This document shows, one piece after another, positions 10,138 to 18,731 of a DNA stretch of 33,641 bases. The position numbers were made by a program, and so were the translations under genes. Position 1 is the stretch's first letter, and each line of letters begins with the position of its first letter. Source of the stretch: Flavobacteriales bacterium (GTDB taxonomy: Bacteria; Bacteroidota; Bacteroidia; Flavobacteriales_F; PHOS-HE28); assembly GCA_016710685.1 (NCBI GenBank), contig JADJVC010000013.1, positions 1 through 33,641 on the forward strand. Reading direction: 5' to 3'. The notes below the pieces were generated by a model, which was not told the DNA's origin, did no database searches, and worked only from the letters and a program-made list of their open reading frames with translations.

Positions 10138-10722
10138 TTATTCCACTACCCGCTCAGCGAGTTGCCTCAAGGTTAGACCCACTTCAATGTGGTGGCGTTG
10201 GGCGTTTGACAAACTGATCTCATATTTCAAGGTCTTGTTGGCGGGGATGAAGTTCACCACCGCGCCTTCCGCAAGGGCCTCGGGCCATTCGGTAACGATA
10301 AGGGTGGAGCTCGTGCTGCCCTGCTTCAAACTTTCTGCCAACATGGGGCGGTCTTCCTTTTGGATGAAGAGGATGTGGCACCGGTCCGCCACGGGCGCGC
10401 GCGGCAGCTTGCGCACCTCAATGGGCTGCTTGCCGATGGTGCGCGTGGCGTATTTGTTCAACAATTCCTGGTAGCGGTTGCCACTGCCCATTACGCCGAT
10501 GACAAAGGGGCCCTCGCGCATTTTGGGATCGTTCCACTGCACCAGTTTGGCAACGTTGTAGATATAGCTGGCCTCAATAATGGCGATGGTGTCCTTGTCC
10601 GGCTCGCGCTGCACCTGCATGCCGCCCCAGCACAACAGCGCCAGCACCACCGCTACGGGTATGCGCAAGGCGTGTGCAAGGCGTTGTTGTGGGCGCTTCA
10701 AAGGTCCTGTTCGGAACAGCAT
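10138..10722 (-). CDS. YfiR-family (DUF4154) periplasmic protein
   Basis: About 194 residues. The YfiR/DUF4154 family signature is visible: AIIEASYIYNVAKLVQWND near the start of the domain, PFVIGVMGSGNRYQELLNKY, a middle RCHILFIQKEDRPML, then TLIVTEWPEALAEGAVVNF and YEISLSNAQRHHIEVGLTLR at the end. In Pseudomonas, YfiR is a periplasmic inhibitor of the HAMP-containing cyclase YfiN. Here the neighbouring HAMP protein is a phosphatase instead. The start chosen (10722, MLFRTGPLKRPQQR) gives a basic head before a hydrophobic stretch (VAVVLALLCWGG). The same frame is open to an ATG at 10791, which would add 23 residues and a less typical signal sequence. First gene of a three-gene operon. Confidence 0.85.
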   Translation of the reverse strand: MLFRTGPLKRPQQRLAHALRIPVAVVLALLCWGGMQVQREPDKDTIAIIEASYIYNVAKLVQWNDPKMREGPFVIGVMGSGNRYQELLNKYATRTIGKQPIEVRKLPRAPVADRCHILFIQKEDRPMLAESLKQGSTSSTLIVTEWPEALAEGAVVNFIPANKTLKYEISLSNAQRHHIEVGLTLRQLAERVVE

Positions 10723-10831
10723 GGCGGCGTGCTTCGCCAAAGTTGTGCCAAACACCCTTTCACTCAGCACGAAATAGAACCAAGTGTACACAGATCACTG
10801 TTCGCGACCATGAATATCGCCGAATTACGCG

Positions 10832-11335
10832 CTATCCGTGCGGCTGCGAAGCCCCGCTCAAGAGGTCGCGGTCGAACAGGTAAAGCCCGCCCTTGTCCCC
10901 GCCGATCAGGTTGAGCTTATCCAGCATGGTGCGCGCCAAGCGCTCCTCCTCGATCTGCTCGGCCACGTACCACTGCAGGAAATTGTGCGTGGTGTAGTCC
11001 TTTTCCTTCAAGCACAGGTCCACAATGCCGTTGATCTCGCCGGTCACTTCCACTTCCTGTTGCAGGATGCTCTTGAAAACGTCCATGATGCCCTTCATGT
11101 CCTTGGGTGGCTTGGCCAAGGCTGGCACTACGGCATGTCCACCGCGTTCATTGATGTACTTCATCAGCTTCAGCGCATGCATGCGCTCTTCATCGCTGTG
11201 TTGGTACAAAAAGGCGGCAACGCCTTCCAACCCCTGCACTTCCGCCCATGAGGCCATCGCCAAATAGACCTGGCTGCTCATGGCTTCCTTCTCCACTTGC
11301 GCGTTCAGCGCGTTTTCCACCTTTTTAGATACCAT
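10832..11335 (-). CDS. ftnA: Non-haem ferritin
   Basis: Oxidises Fe(II) and stores it as a mineral inside a 24-subunit shell. The 167-residue length and four-helix pattern are typical. Ferroxidase ligands can be placed in EKEAMSSQVYLAMASW (helix A Glu), HSDEERMHALKLMKYI (Glu and His of helix B), LQQEVEVTGEINGIVDL (helix C Glu) and FLQWYVAEQIEEE (helix D). The end FDRDLLSG is also typical. The start at 11335 (MVSKKVENALN) matches the family; an upstream in-frame ATG at 11380 would add 15 residues not seen in relatives. A single-gene unit, separated by 109 bp from the start of the YfiR-like gene. Confidence 0.93.
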   Translation of the reverse strand: MVSKKVENALNAQVEKEAMSSQVYLAMASWAEVQGLEGVAAFLYQHSDEERMHALKLMKYINERGGHAVVPALAKPPKDMKGIMDVFKSILQQEVEVTGEINGIVDLCLKEKDYTTHNFLQWYVAEQIEEERLARTMLDKLNLIGGDKGGLYLFDRDLLSGASQPHG

Positions 11336-11355
11336 TTTTCGGGCTGTTTGGGGTT

Positions 11356-11372
11356 TCCCGCGAATTGCGGGA
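11356..11372. promoter_or_regulatory. Palindrome in the ferritin leader
   Basis: TCCCGC-gaatt-GCGGGA, a perfect 6-bp inverted repeat ending about 20 bases before the ferritin start. It could be an operator or a leader hairpin, or simply a small dispersed palindrome. Nothing in the window decides between these. Confidence 0.3.
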
Positions 11373-11457
11373 TGAAACATGTGCGGTGAAGGTACGGAAC
11401 GAAGCGGGGACGACAGGTGTTGAGGTTGGTTACCGTGGTTTTTAGACAGAATTACAG

Positions 11458-11485
11458 CCCCGATATGTATCGGGGTAACAGGATT
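11458..11485. repeat. Short intergenic palindrome with ACAGGATT tail
   Basis: CCCCGATA-tg-TATCGGGG (11458-11475), an 8-bp stem with a two-base loop, followed closely by ACAGGATT (11478-11485). The same octamer is repeated at 27267-27291. Palindrome plus AGGATT words resemble dispersed intergenic repeats common in Bacteroidota. It lies between ferritin and the small secreted protein and could also act as a terminator for the latter. Confidence 0.45.
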
Positions 11486-11532
11486 ACGTTCCGCCTGCGG
11501 GGGGATGCCTGCAAATCAATTTCCACGTTGCC

Positions 11533-11835
11533 TCACCGCACCAGGACATACTGGTACCGCAGGTCCAACTGCCGCCCATCAATGGTATCCAACATCGCCT
11601 GCGTAATGCGGATCGGAATTAGCGAAGCACCAACGGGGTTCAACATCATAGCCCGCCATTTCTCTTCGGAAATACTTGCGGGCCGCTGCGCCATTACCAC
11701 TTGCATAGTAAGTGCATTGGGTAAAGGCGAGAAAACAGGAGTGATCGGCTTTTCCTCATTGATTGTGGAAGGGGATTGGCAAAACGCCAAAGCCGGAGCC
11801 AAAAGACCGACGAACAAAAAAGCGATTTTCCTCAT
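11533..11835 (-). CDS. Small secreted protein of unknown function
   Basis: About 100 residues. A signal peptide is obvious (MRKIAFLFVGLLAPALAFCQ). The mature part has no family I recognise; it includes ALTMQVVMAQRPASISEEKW and ends DLRYQYVLVR. The start is fixed by an ATGA overlap with the stop of the upstream T9SS propeller-like gene, so the two are translationally coupled. It is the third gene of an operon whose first two products are exported by T9SS; a role with them is possible but not shown. Confidence 0.65.
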   Translation of the reverse strand: MRKIAFLFVGLLAPALAFCQSPSTINEEKPITPVFSPLPNALTMQVVMAQRPASISEEKWRAMMLNPVGASLIPIRITQAMLDTIDGRQLDLRYQYVLVR

Positions 11836-13369
11836 GGCGTTGCAAGCATTATGCGCGTATTGCCACTGCGCGAACCCCAACGCAAACTACAATTGTAAAG
11901 CCCAGCAGCCTGCCCAGCCAAACTTACAGCATGCCCCGTACTCCACTGCGGTAAGCGATCGCGCAGCACCACCCGTCCGCTTACATCACGCAACTCAAGC
12001 TCGCCCACGGTAGGTTGCGCTGCATAGCTCAGGTTAAAAGTGCCGGTGGTGGGGTTGGGGTATGCCCTCACCCCCGGCCCCTCTCCGAGTGAGAGGGGGG
12101 AAATGCCAACACTTAGCGTATCGCAAGGGCTACCCGCCAGCGCCCCCAAGAAGTAATTGGGGTGGTTAGGGAGGGAGTTGGAATAATAGGTTGGGGTTGT
12201 TATGCCATGCTGCACCAAGTTGCACGCCAACCCCGGTTCGTCCGGGTTGTTGATCACGTGCATACGGAGTGTCGTATTTCCTGTGCCAATGTAGATTTTG
12301 CCATTGGGGGCTAATTGGGCAATATCAAAAACGGTAGCATAAGGAGGAAAAGGCGAATAGGTGCTGTCCCAATGCGCGATATGCACCATGGAAGTGGAAA
12401 GGTCCGGCGCTGCAATATCATATTGGTAGACATCAGCGAGGGAGGAAACGTACAGAAATTGACCGCTGGGCGAAAAAGCTACACCGCCTAGGTATGCATA
12501 ATCATTGATCTCGGTGGCAATTGGGTCAGAAAATAAACCTGTGCACCGGTCGAAATCAAATACCTCCAGTTTTTTGGAGACTTGATAAACCACTCCAAAA
12601 TAGGCGAATTTGCTGCCATCCGGCGAGAAACATACCTGCCCATTGTCCGATGGCCGAACAATCCCGATGTCCTGAAACCCATCCAATGATAGACCATCCG
12701 GATTGAGGAGCAGCCGGTAGAACCGGTTGAGTGGCTTTGTGCACGAAGACCCACCAATCCCGTCCGTTGGCATGCTTCACTGCCGAAATTCGGCCTATGT
12801 TCATGGTGTCCGATAGGGCTACTTGGTTTTTATCTAGCACCGCACCCAGTCCACCATCTAAATTCATGTCGATGAGTGTATAATATAATGAACGCATGGA
12901 ATAGATCACGAGGTCATCATCCCATGTTCCATGAACTAAATAGTATAAATTATTAGAATTTGGTGCTGGTAAAATAAGCACCCCTTGAGATACAAGTAAC
13001 CCGTCCTGAATAAGAGGTGGTATATTCACTTGGGCTGAGTCCTGCTCCATTTAGCATGGTGTCATTCGCTGCATTTGCAATGATAGAACCGTTTGTACTG
13101 AACAGTAAATGCCCAGCGGTGTCCGTAATGTTTGAGTTTGTCCGATAAAAACTAATTGGGCGGTTTACGTAATTGAGCGTTACACTACTGTCGGTAAAGT
13201 GTAGGTCTGTGCCACCGCCCGGTATGGGGTATTGCGAATCATAGCCCCCCATCCAAAGGTTGGTAATTCCTTGCGCATCCGTTTTGCCAATGGCCAATAC
13301 CATAAAGAATAGCGTCGCATACACAGCCCTATAAAGGCCATGCATGCGGCGCGGCATCTTTAATAGCAT
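11832..13369 (-). CDS. T9SS-exported protein with propeller-like repeats, two frameshifts
   Basis: Reconstructed length about 512 residues in three frame pieces (about 13369-13050, 13050-12773, 12773-11832). A signal peptide is visible (AVYATLFFMVLAIGKTDAQ). The body looks like a beta-propeller of the TolB/WD kind: DNGQVCFSPDGSKFAYFG, YLGGVAFSPSGQFLYVSS, FDIAQLAPNGKIYIGTGN. The end is a type A T9SS domain (VRAYPNPTTGTFNLSY, LELRDVSGRVVLRD). The linker before it contains SPLSLGEGPGVR, encoded by a REP-like palindrome. The start at 13369 lies 7 bp after the beta-helix gene, and the stop overlaps the next start (ATGA). Probably a surface or secreted protein of unknown target. Confidence 0.75.
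12067..12100. repeat. REP-like palindrome inside a coding region
   Basis: Contains CCCCTCTC-cgagt-GAGAGGGG (12078-12098) preceded by CCTCACCCCCGG. On the coding (minus) strand it reads in frame as PLSLGEGPGVR, between the propeller-like domain and the T9SS domain. From memory this matches a widespread dispersed repeat with a CCCTCACCCCCGGCCCCTCT core; a genome-wide search would confirm it. Confidence 0.6.
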
Positions 13370-13376
13370 TTCGCTT

Positions 13377-16234
13377 TTAGCGAACAATGCTCAACTTTCC
13401 AGCGAACCGGCTACCCGTGGGACCTTGCACCATGTAGTGATACATGGCCGGTGCTAGGGCTGTGGTGCTGAACTCCCATTGCGGAGTGTTAGCAGGTACA
13501 ACTGCGCGCATCACAACTGCGCCAACGGCATTGTACAGGACGAATTCGCCTGGGGTTTGCCATTCTCCGCCCAGCATCAGACTGGCGTTGTCCGTTGCCG
13601 GGTTCGGCACCACAGTGATTTTCCCAGCCGCAGCGGCTTGTTGCTGGCTCCGGACCACAATGCCATGTTGCAGGCAAAGCAGGGTCGTCGTATTGCTGGT
13701 CTTCGTTTATCAGGGCGTACTGGATCGGGCTTTAAAACCGACATGCCGCCCATCATGGGGCATTGGTTGGCAATGGCGAACAAGGTTGTGGTTTGGTCTG
13801 TGTTAAATTCGCTAAGGCCCTTCGCCACCGTGCTCAAGTAGATTTCATTCACCTGCTTTTTATTAACCTCGATTTCTTCCGAAGTGCCCAAGGTTGCGTT
13901 CACGGCTTTTACGTTGTCCGCGTTCAGTGCTTTGGTGGTGGTGACCATTTGCAAGGCTGCATTGTTGTATTCAGTTAGATCCCTTATTATGTTTTGGTAA
14001 CCGACCAAAGTGCTTTGCAAATTCGCGTGTTCTTGGGGGGTCAGTGTCTCATCCCCCAACTGGCCAACTACATCTTTCATCTGGCCCATAAGGTCCGAGA
14101 TCTGCTCCTTGTTCGCTTCCAGCGCGGCGAGAACGGCGGGGTCCATGTTGTACAATTTCCGCAGGACATCACCGATGCCCTTGAACTGTGCGATGATGCT
14201 CCCTGCCATCTCGTTGTAGAAATCTGCCATTTGCTGGTCTGCATCACGCAATTCAGGCGCGTCGTCTAATTTCTTATACAGGTCGCTGCCTAGCATCCAT
14301 TGCGTGGATTCGGTAAAGGCCCCGTTCTGTATGCTGCTGTCGGCGATCGCAGCGTCCAAAGATTGCGGGCAATTTGTGCAACCGGCAACGAGTTGGGCAC
14401 CATCGCAGAAATTCACGCCGTTCGCGGCGCACTGAAAGGGATTTGGATTTGGACTGAGGCTGAACCACGCGTTGAAAGGCGGGTCAATGCTTATTGGTTG
14501 GGTGTTCCCACCCCCGACCGCCAGGGGGTAAACTTTGAATTGTGAATTAGCTGGGTTACCAATGCACTGCGCGTTGAACCCGCCTGCCACCGCAGGCGCA
14601 CCGAACCATACGTTGCCCCTGTCAATTTGATCCCCAATAACAGCCGTGCCATCCAAATACGGCCCCCACTCATGGTCATGAATGTTGTTGCCCTGAAAGA
14701 GGGTTGGGTTGCAGTTGCCTGCGAAGTAAAAGCCATTCCGCGTATGATTCACGGTATTGCAGGAGTAGGTGCCATTGGTGCTCATCATGGTGTAGATGGC
14801 GCTTTGCTTTAGGTAGCCGTTATAGGCACCTGCGCTCTGCACCGTGTTGCAGCTTACAACGGTTTGGTCACACCCTTGCACCCCGATTCCAAATACGGTG
14901 GCCGCATTACTCGTCATTATCACCGTGTTCCCCACCACGTGGTAGTCATTGGCGCCCAGCAGCCCAATACCTATGCTGGCGTTTGGTGCGCCGGTCCTGC
15001 AATGTACGGTGTTGCCAATGATCTTTGAGTCCGGGTTGGAGGTGCCGACTTCAGCAACTCCGATACCCCAGTTTTGTGTATTCGCTTGGCCTGGTATGAG
15101 GTTGCCAAAAGTGATGTCGTTGCCGGCCACGCTCAAGTGGTTGGCACCTTGGTTCTGTATCAGGTCCACCCCGGTGAACAGTGCATCAAGCCGGTTGTTT
15201 TCGATCACCACATCGCAATTGGCGGAGAACTTTGCCCGGTAGGGAGTTCCCATGGTCACCATGCGGTTTTGCGTGGAGGTCACGTTCATGTGGTCGGTGA
15301 ACACGCCGAACCGGCAATTGGTGAAGCTCGCCACATCGCCGGTGCCGCTACCAAAGCCGGTCTGGGTCAAGGTGTTGTACCCGGTGCTGGTGGCATATAT
15401 GCCAGAGCCGTTACCGGTGCTTGCGTAGGCCACGTCGGGAGTGATGTCCTCCATGGTGCATTTGCCCAACTCCAGGTCCGTATTGTGCATCACAATGCCA
15501 TTGCTGAGGTGGTGGAACACGTTGCCATTGCCAAGGTAATCGACCATGTATAGCGCCGTGTTATTCAATTCCAGACCAGCATAGCCGGTTTGCCCCAGAA
15601 CAGTTTGCTGCCCACTGTATGGCAGAAGTAATGGACCTTCCGCATGGAATGTCGAGTTCGAAATAGTAAGGTTCGCCGGGTTGTACGACAAGCCGGGTAT
15701 AACGGGAACGGAAATGGCCACCCTGTTATTCACAAATTCGCAACCATCTACGGCCGCCCAAGCAAAGTCGTTGTAGAGGATGGCTGTTTCCGCATCAGAA
15801 ATAGTGCAGCCGTAAATTTTTAGTCCGGCCAAATTTTTACCACTGATTGATTTCCACATTTGACCTTGGTCACTACTTATTGTGGAGAGTCCAACGTTCA
15901 GTTGGGTGTGGTCTATTATGACGATCTCTGCGCCGGGCAACATTTTAACGGTGCAACTCTGAATACTGAAAGATGAGGTATTTACGGTGAACAGTCCCTC
16001 AATGATAACCGTGGTGTTGGTGAATTGGTTCGGATAGCTGCTGCTGTAAGAATTGTTGGGGACTACAATTTGGGCGTGAAGTGAAATCGATGCAGCACCG
16101 GTTAAAAGTGCCAGCCCAAATAACCTTCGAATGAACAGAGAAGCAACGTTGCGCCTAGGTGAGGTGAGGTGAGGTGAGGTGAGGTGAGGTGAGGTGAGGT
16201 GAGGTGAGAAGGCCGAACAGTTTCCATGGGTCAA
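13377..16234 (-). CDS. T9SS-exported right-handed beta-helix protein, start within a possible phase-variable repeat
   Basis: About 950 residues with one frameshift near 13690. After a repeat-encoded stretch of SPHLT units comes a signal peptide (LFGLALLTGAASISLHAQ). Residues about 60-580 are a beta-helix with short PbH1-type rungs rich in Asn and Gly (ANLTISNSTFHAEGP, CDVVIENNRLDALFTGVD, DYHVVGNTVIMTSNAATVF, QTVVSCNTVQSAGAYNGY). A helical, coiled-coil-like region follows (about 640-830, e.g. LEANKEQISDLMGQMKDVV), then a T9SS type A domain (ITVVPNPATDNASLML .. MVQGPTGSRFAGKLSIVR). In the present frame only TTG at 16234 can start it upstream of the repeat. The ATG at 16227 is out of frame by one pentamer, and no ATG, GTG or TTG lies between repeat and signal peptide. 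Probably surface-exposed; substrate unknown. Confidence 0.85.
16157..16208. repeat. Perfect pentanucleotide tandem repeat (GAGGT)n
   Basis: Fifty-two bases of unbroken period 5: nine full GAGGT units at 16161-16205, flanked by partial units AGGT and GAG. On the coding strand it gives repeating Ser-Pro-His-Leu-Thr just before the signal peptide of the beta-helix protein. Five is not a multiple of three, so gain or loss of one unit changes the reading frame. No frame of the unit contains a stop. Confidence 0.9.
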
Positions 16235-16281
16235 GGGGTTTTAGATGGGTTTTTGACTACGGTACACTACTTCGAGAAGTC

Positions 16282-16312
16282 CAAATCTTATGAAAAGATG
16301 TTACACCGCCAA
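16282..16312 (-). promoter_or_regulatory. Possible Bacteroidota promoter for the beta-helix operon
   Basis: On the minus strand: TTG (16312-16310), 20 bases, then AAGATTTG (16289-16282), which matches seven of the eight positions of the Bacteroidota -7 element TAnnTTTG. It lies about 50 bases before the candidate starts at 16234 and 16227. One mismatch in the -7 element, so only moderate support. Confidence 0.35.
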
Positions 16313-16374
16313 GTTTTTAGGCAAAAAAACTTCAACTGGTGCTGGAAATCTTAGTTGCCTGATGGATAACCTCT

Positions 16375-16938
16375 TCACCGCTTATTAAACCCGTTCATCG
16401 CCTGCGCAATGCCCAGCAGCCCGAACTGTAGCACGGCCTTTCCCGCCAGTTCAACGCGCTCCTCAAGAATTTCCCGTTCCTCAGCACTCCATGTGCCCAG
16501 TACGTATTCGCTTTGCCTGCCGCGCGCAAAGTCGCTGCCAATGCCGAAGCGCAACCGTGGGAATGCTTCGGTGCCCAAGAGCTCTATGATGCTGGTAAAT
16601 CCGTTGTGCCCGCCCGCGCCGCCGGAGCCACGCAGCCGCACTTTGCCGAAGGGTAGCGCGAGATCGTCGGCGACCACCATGAGCTGTTCCGGTGAAAGCT
16701 TCTCCTCATCCAACCAGTAGCGCACGGCTTTGCCGCTGAGGTTCATGAAGGTCTGCGGCTTGATCAGCACGAAGGTGCGGCCCTAGTGCCGGAACTTCGC
16801 CATGTCCGCATAGCGGCCCGGAGCGAATTCGGCCTCGAAGGTGGCGGCAAGGCTGTCCAGTACCTGAAAACCGATGTTGTGCCGGGTGCCCGAGTATTCC
16901 GGGCCGGGGTTGCCAAGGCCTGCAATGAGGAATTTCAT
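16375..16938 (-). CDS. pth: Peptidyl-tRNA hydrolase with an in-frame TAG
   Basis: Frees tRNA from peptidyl-tRNAs that drop off ribosomes. All family landmarks are present: MKFLIAGLGNPGPEYSGTRH (with the catalytic His), KPQTFMNLSG (conserved Asn), MVVADDLALPFGKVRLRGSG (catalytic Asp) and GGHNGFTSI. The protein is about 187 residues, a normal length. At codon 16785-16783 the reading is TAG where relatives usually have Lys or another residue before GRTFVLIKP, so the raw gene is cut after about 51 residues. Because the rest is perfectly conserved and pth is usually essential, a base-call error is more likely than a real nonsense mutation. It lies downstream of rplY in the same direction, a common pairing. 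Confidence 0.9.
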
Positions 16939-16973
16939 GGAAAATAATGCGCCTGTGTCGGTGGGCGGCTAAA

Positions 16974-17004
16974 GTACAAGCCCCGCACGGGGCGGGGCTT
17001 GTAC
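16974..17004 (-). terminator. Strong hairpin between rplY and pth
   Basis: A perfect 13-bp stem: GTACAAGCCCCGC (16974-16986) and GCGGGGCTTGTAC (16992-17004), loop of five. On the minus strand it is followed by only TTT, so it may terminate or attenuate rplY transcripts, or protect their 3' end. It is placed 36 bases before pth. Confidence 0.6.
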
Positions 17005-17051
17005 GGTAACAGGAAGTGCCGAGGGGGTCTTTCGGCCTCGCCGGCAACGGC

Positions 17052-17696
17052 TTACTTCTTGGCGGGTTCCGCCTTTTTCTCAGCGGCGGCAGCAGGCGCT
17101 GCGGCACCAGCGGCGGGTGCGGCGGCAGCGGCTGTTTCAGCGGCTGCTTCAACCTTCTTCGGCATCTTCACGCTGGCCACCACGTCGTTGGGCTTCTCCA
17201 GCATCGTCATGCCTTTCACCTTGATGTCGCGAACGTGGATGCTTTCACCCAATTCAAGAGCGGTGATGTCCACCTCAATGATCTCGGGCAGATCGGCGGG
17301 GTTGCCCTTCACGCGCAACTTGCGCAAAGGCTGAGTGAGCTTGCCGCCTTTGCGTACACCGGCGCTTTGGCCTTTCAGGCGCACCGTCATGGTAACGCGG
17401 GAATCACGGCCAGCGATGGTCTCCAGGAAGTCCGCGTGGATCACCGCATCGGTAAGCGGTTGGAACTGCTTGTCGTGCAGCAATGCGGTGCGCTTTTCAC
17501 CGTCGATGTCCAAGCTTACGCTGAAGGCGTCGGGGGAATGGACGATCTTGCTGAGCTCGCGCTCGCCCACACTGAAATGCAGCACGTCCTTGCCTCCGTA
17601 GAGTACGCAGGGTACTTGTTTGTTGCGGCGCACATCCTTAGCGGCGGTAGTGCCGTTGATCTTGCGCTTGGTGCCGATGAGTTCGACGTTCTTCAT
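17052..17696 (-). CDS. rplY: 50S ribosomal protein L25, long (CTC/TL5) form
   Basis: Binds 5S rRNA in the large ribosomal subunit. The intact 214-residue protein has the L25 domain (MKNVELIGTKRKINGTTAAK, VPCVLYGGKDVLHFSV) followed by the CTC/TL5 C-terminal beta domain (SAGVRKGGKLTQPLRKLRVK, LPEIIEVDITALELGESIHV, VVASVKMPK). A low-complexity Ala/Pro tail ending EKKAEPAKK is common in Bacteroidota versions. It starts 13 bp after the reconstructed prs stop, and the prs-rplY-pth order is conserved in many bacteria. Confidence 0.95.
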   Translation of the reverse strand: MKNVELIGTKRKINGTTAAKDVRRNKQVPCVLYGGKDVLHFSVGERELSKIVHSPDAFSVSLDIDGEKRTALLHDKQFQPLTDAVIHADFLETIAGRDSRVTMTVRLKGQSAGVRKGGKLTQPLRKLRVKGNPADLPEIIEVDITALELGESIHVRDIKVKGMTMLEKPNDVVASVKMPKKVEAAAETAAAAAPAAGAAAPAAAAEKKAEPAKK

Positions 17697-17709
17697 GGTA
17701 CTCGGGGTG

Positions 17710-18668
17710 TTATGCGATGATGAAATGGCTGCTGATGCTCTCGTGGTCGCGTACGCGTTGGATCACGTCCGCGAAGAGCCGTGCCACGGAAAGTTGCTGA
17801 TCTTGGGGGTCGCTAAAAGCTTCTCCCCACTAACTGGAATGGTATCGGTAACGATGAGCTCCACGAGGTCGCTCTTTTGGATGCGGGCGCAAGCGTCGCC
17901 GCTCAGCACGGCGTGGGTACACATGGCGCGCACGCTGGTCGCGCCCTGCTCCATCATCATGGTGGCGGCTTTGGTAAGCGTGCCGCCGGTGTCGATCATG
18001 TCGTCCACCAGGATCACGTTCTTGCCGGACACGTCGCCGATCACCGTCATGCTCTCCACCTGGTTGGCCACTTTGCGCTGCTTGTAGCAAATGGCCATGT
18101 CGACGCCCAAATGCTTGGCGTAGGCATTGGCGCGCTTGGTGCCGCCGGTGTCCGGTGCGGCCATCAGCAGGTCAGGCAGTTTCAGGCTTTGTACATGGGG
18201 CAGAAAGATGGTGCTGGCGAAAATGTGGTCCACCGGCACCTCGAAGAAGCCTTGGATCTGGTCCGCATGCAGGTCCATGGTCATGATGCGGTCCACACCA
18301 GCAGCAGTGAGCATGTTGGCCACCAACTTCGCGCCGATACTGACGCGCGGCTTGTCCTTGCGGTCCTGCCGGGCGAAACCGAAGTAGGGCATCACGGCCA
18401 CGATGCGCTTGGCGCTGGCGCGTTTGGCGGCATCAACCATCAACAACAGCTCGAAGAGGTTGTCGCTGGGGGGCATGGTGCTCTGCACAATGAAAACCAC
18501 CTCTCCACGCACGGTTTCCTCGAAGCTGGGCTGGAACTCCCCGTCGCTGAAGCGGCTTACGGTGACTTCGCCGAGCTTTTGGCCGCTTACGTCCGCGATC
18601 TGCTGCGCAAGCGCCCGGCTGGCGGTACCGCCAAAAATCTTCGAGCTATCGTGCAACTGGTTGGACAT
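17710..18668 (-). CDS. prs: Ribose-phosphate pyrophosphokinase (PRPP synthetase), frameshift near the 3' end
   Basis: Makes PRPP from ribose 5-phosphate and ATP for nucleotide, His and Trp synthesis. About 319 residues, normal for class I. Visible motifs: RFSDGEFQPSFEETVRGEVV, FIVQSTMPPSDNLFELLLM, PYFGFARQDRKDKPRVSIGA (ATP-binding flexible region), TMDLHADQIQGFFEVPVDH, and the PRPP loop VILVDDMIDTGGTL. The raw frame ends early at 17763 after KISNF. One indel in a T/C run restores SVARLFADVIQRV and the end HESISSHFIIA-stop at 17710. The start at 18668 (MSNQLHDSSKIFGG) fits the family; upstream in-frame residues are not conserved in character. Head of the prs-rplY-pth operon. Confidence 0.95.
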
Positions 18669-18701
18669 GGCCGAATGCGTTGGGCCGGGGTAAAAGGGGC
18701 G

Positions 18702-18731
18702 CAAATGTAGTGATCTTCCGGTAGTTATCAA
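18702..18731 (-). promoter_or_regulatory. Bacteroidota-type promoter of prs
   Basis: On the minus strand: TTG (18731-18729), exactly 19 bases, then TACATTTG (18709-18702), a full match to TAnnTTTG. Transcription would start near 18695, leaving a leader of about 27 bases before the prs ATG at 18668. Confidence 0.65.

Noticed and set aside
17877..18710. A 277-codon plus-strand open frame
   Set aside because: Antisense to prs, which has all catalytic motifs, a promoter and operon context. The plus-strand product is rich in His, Gly and Ala without a domain.
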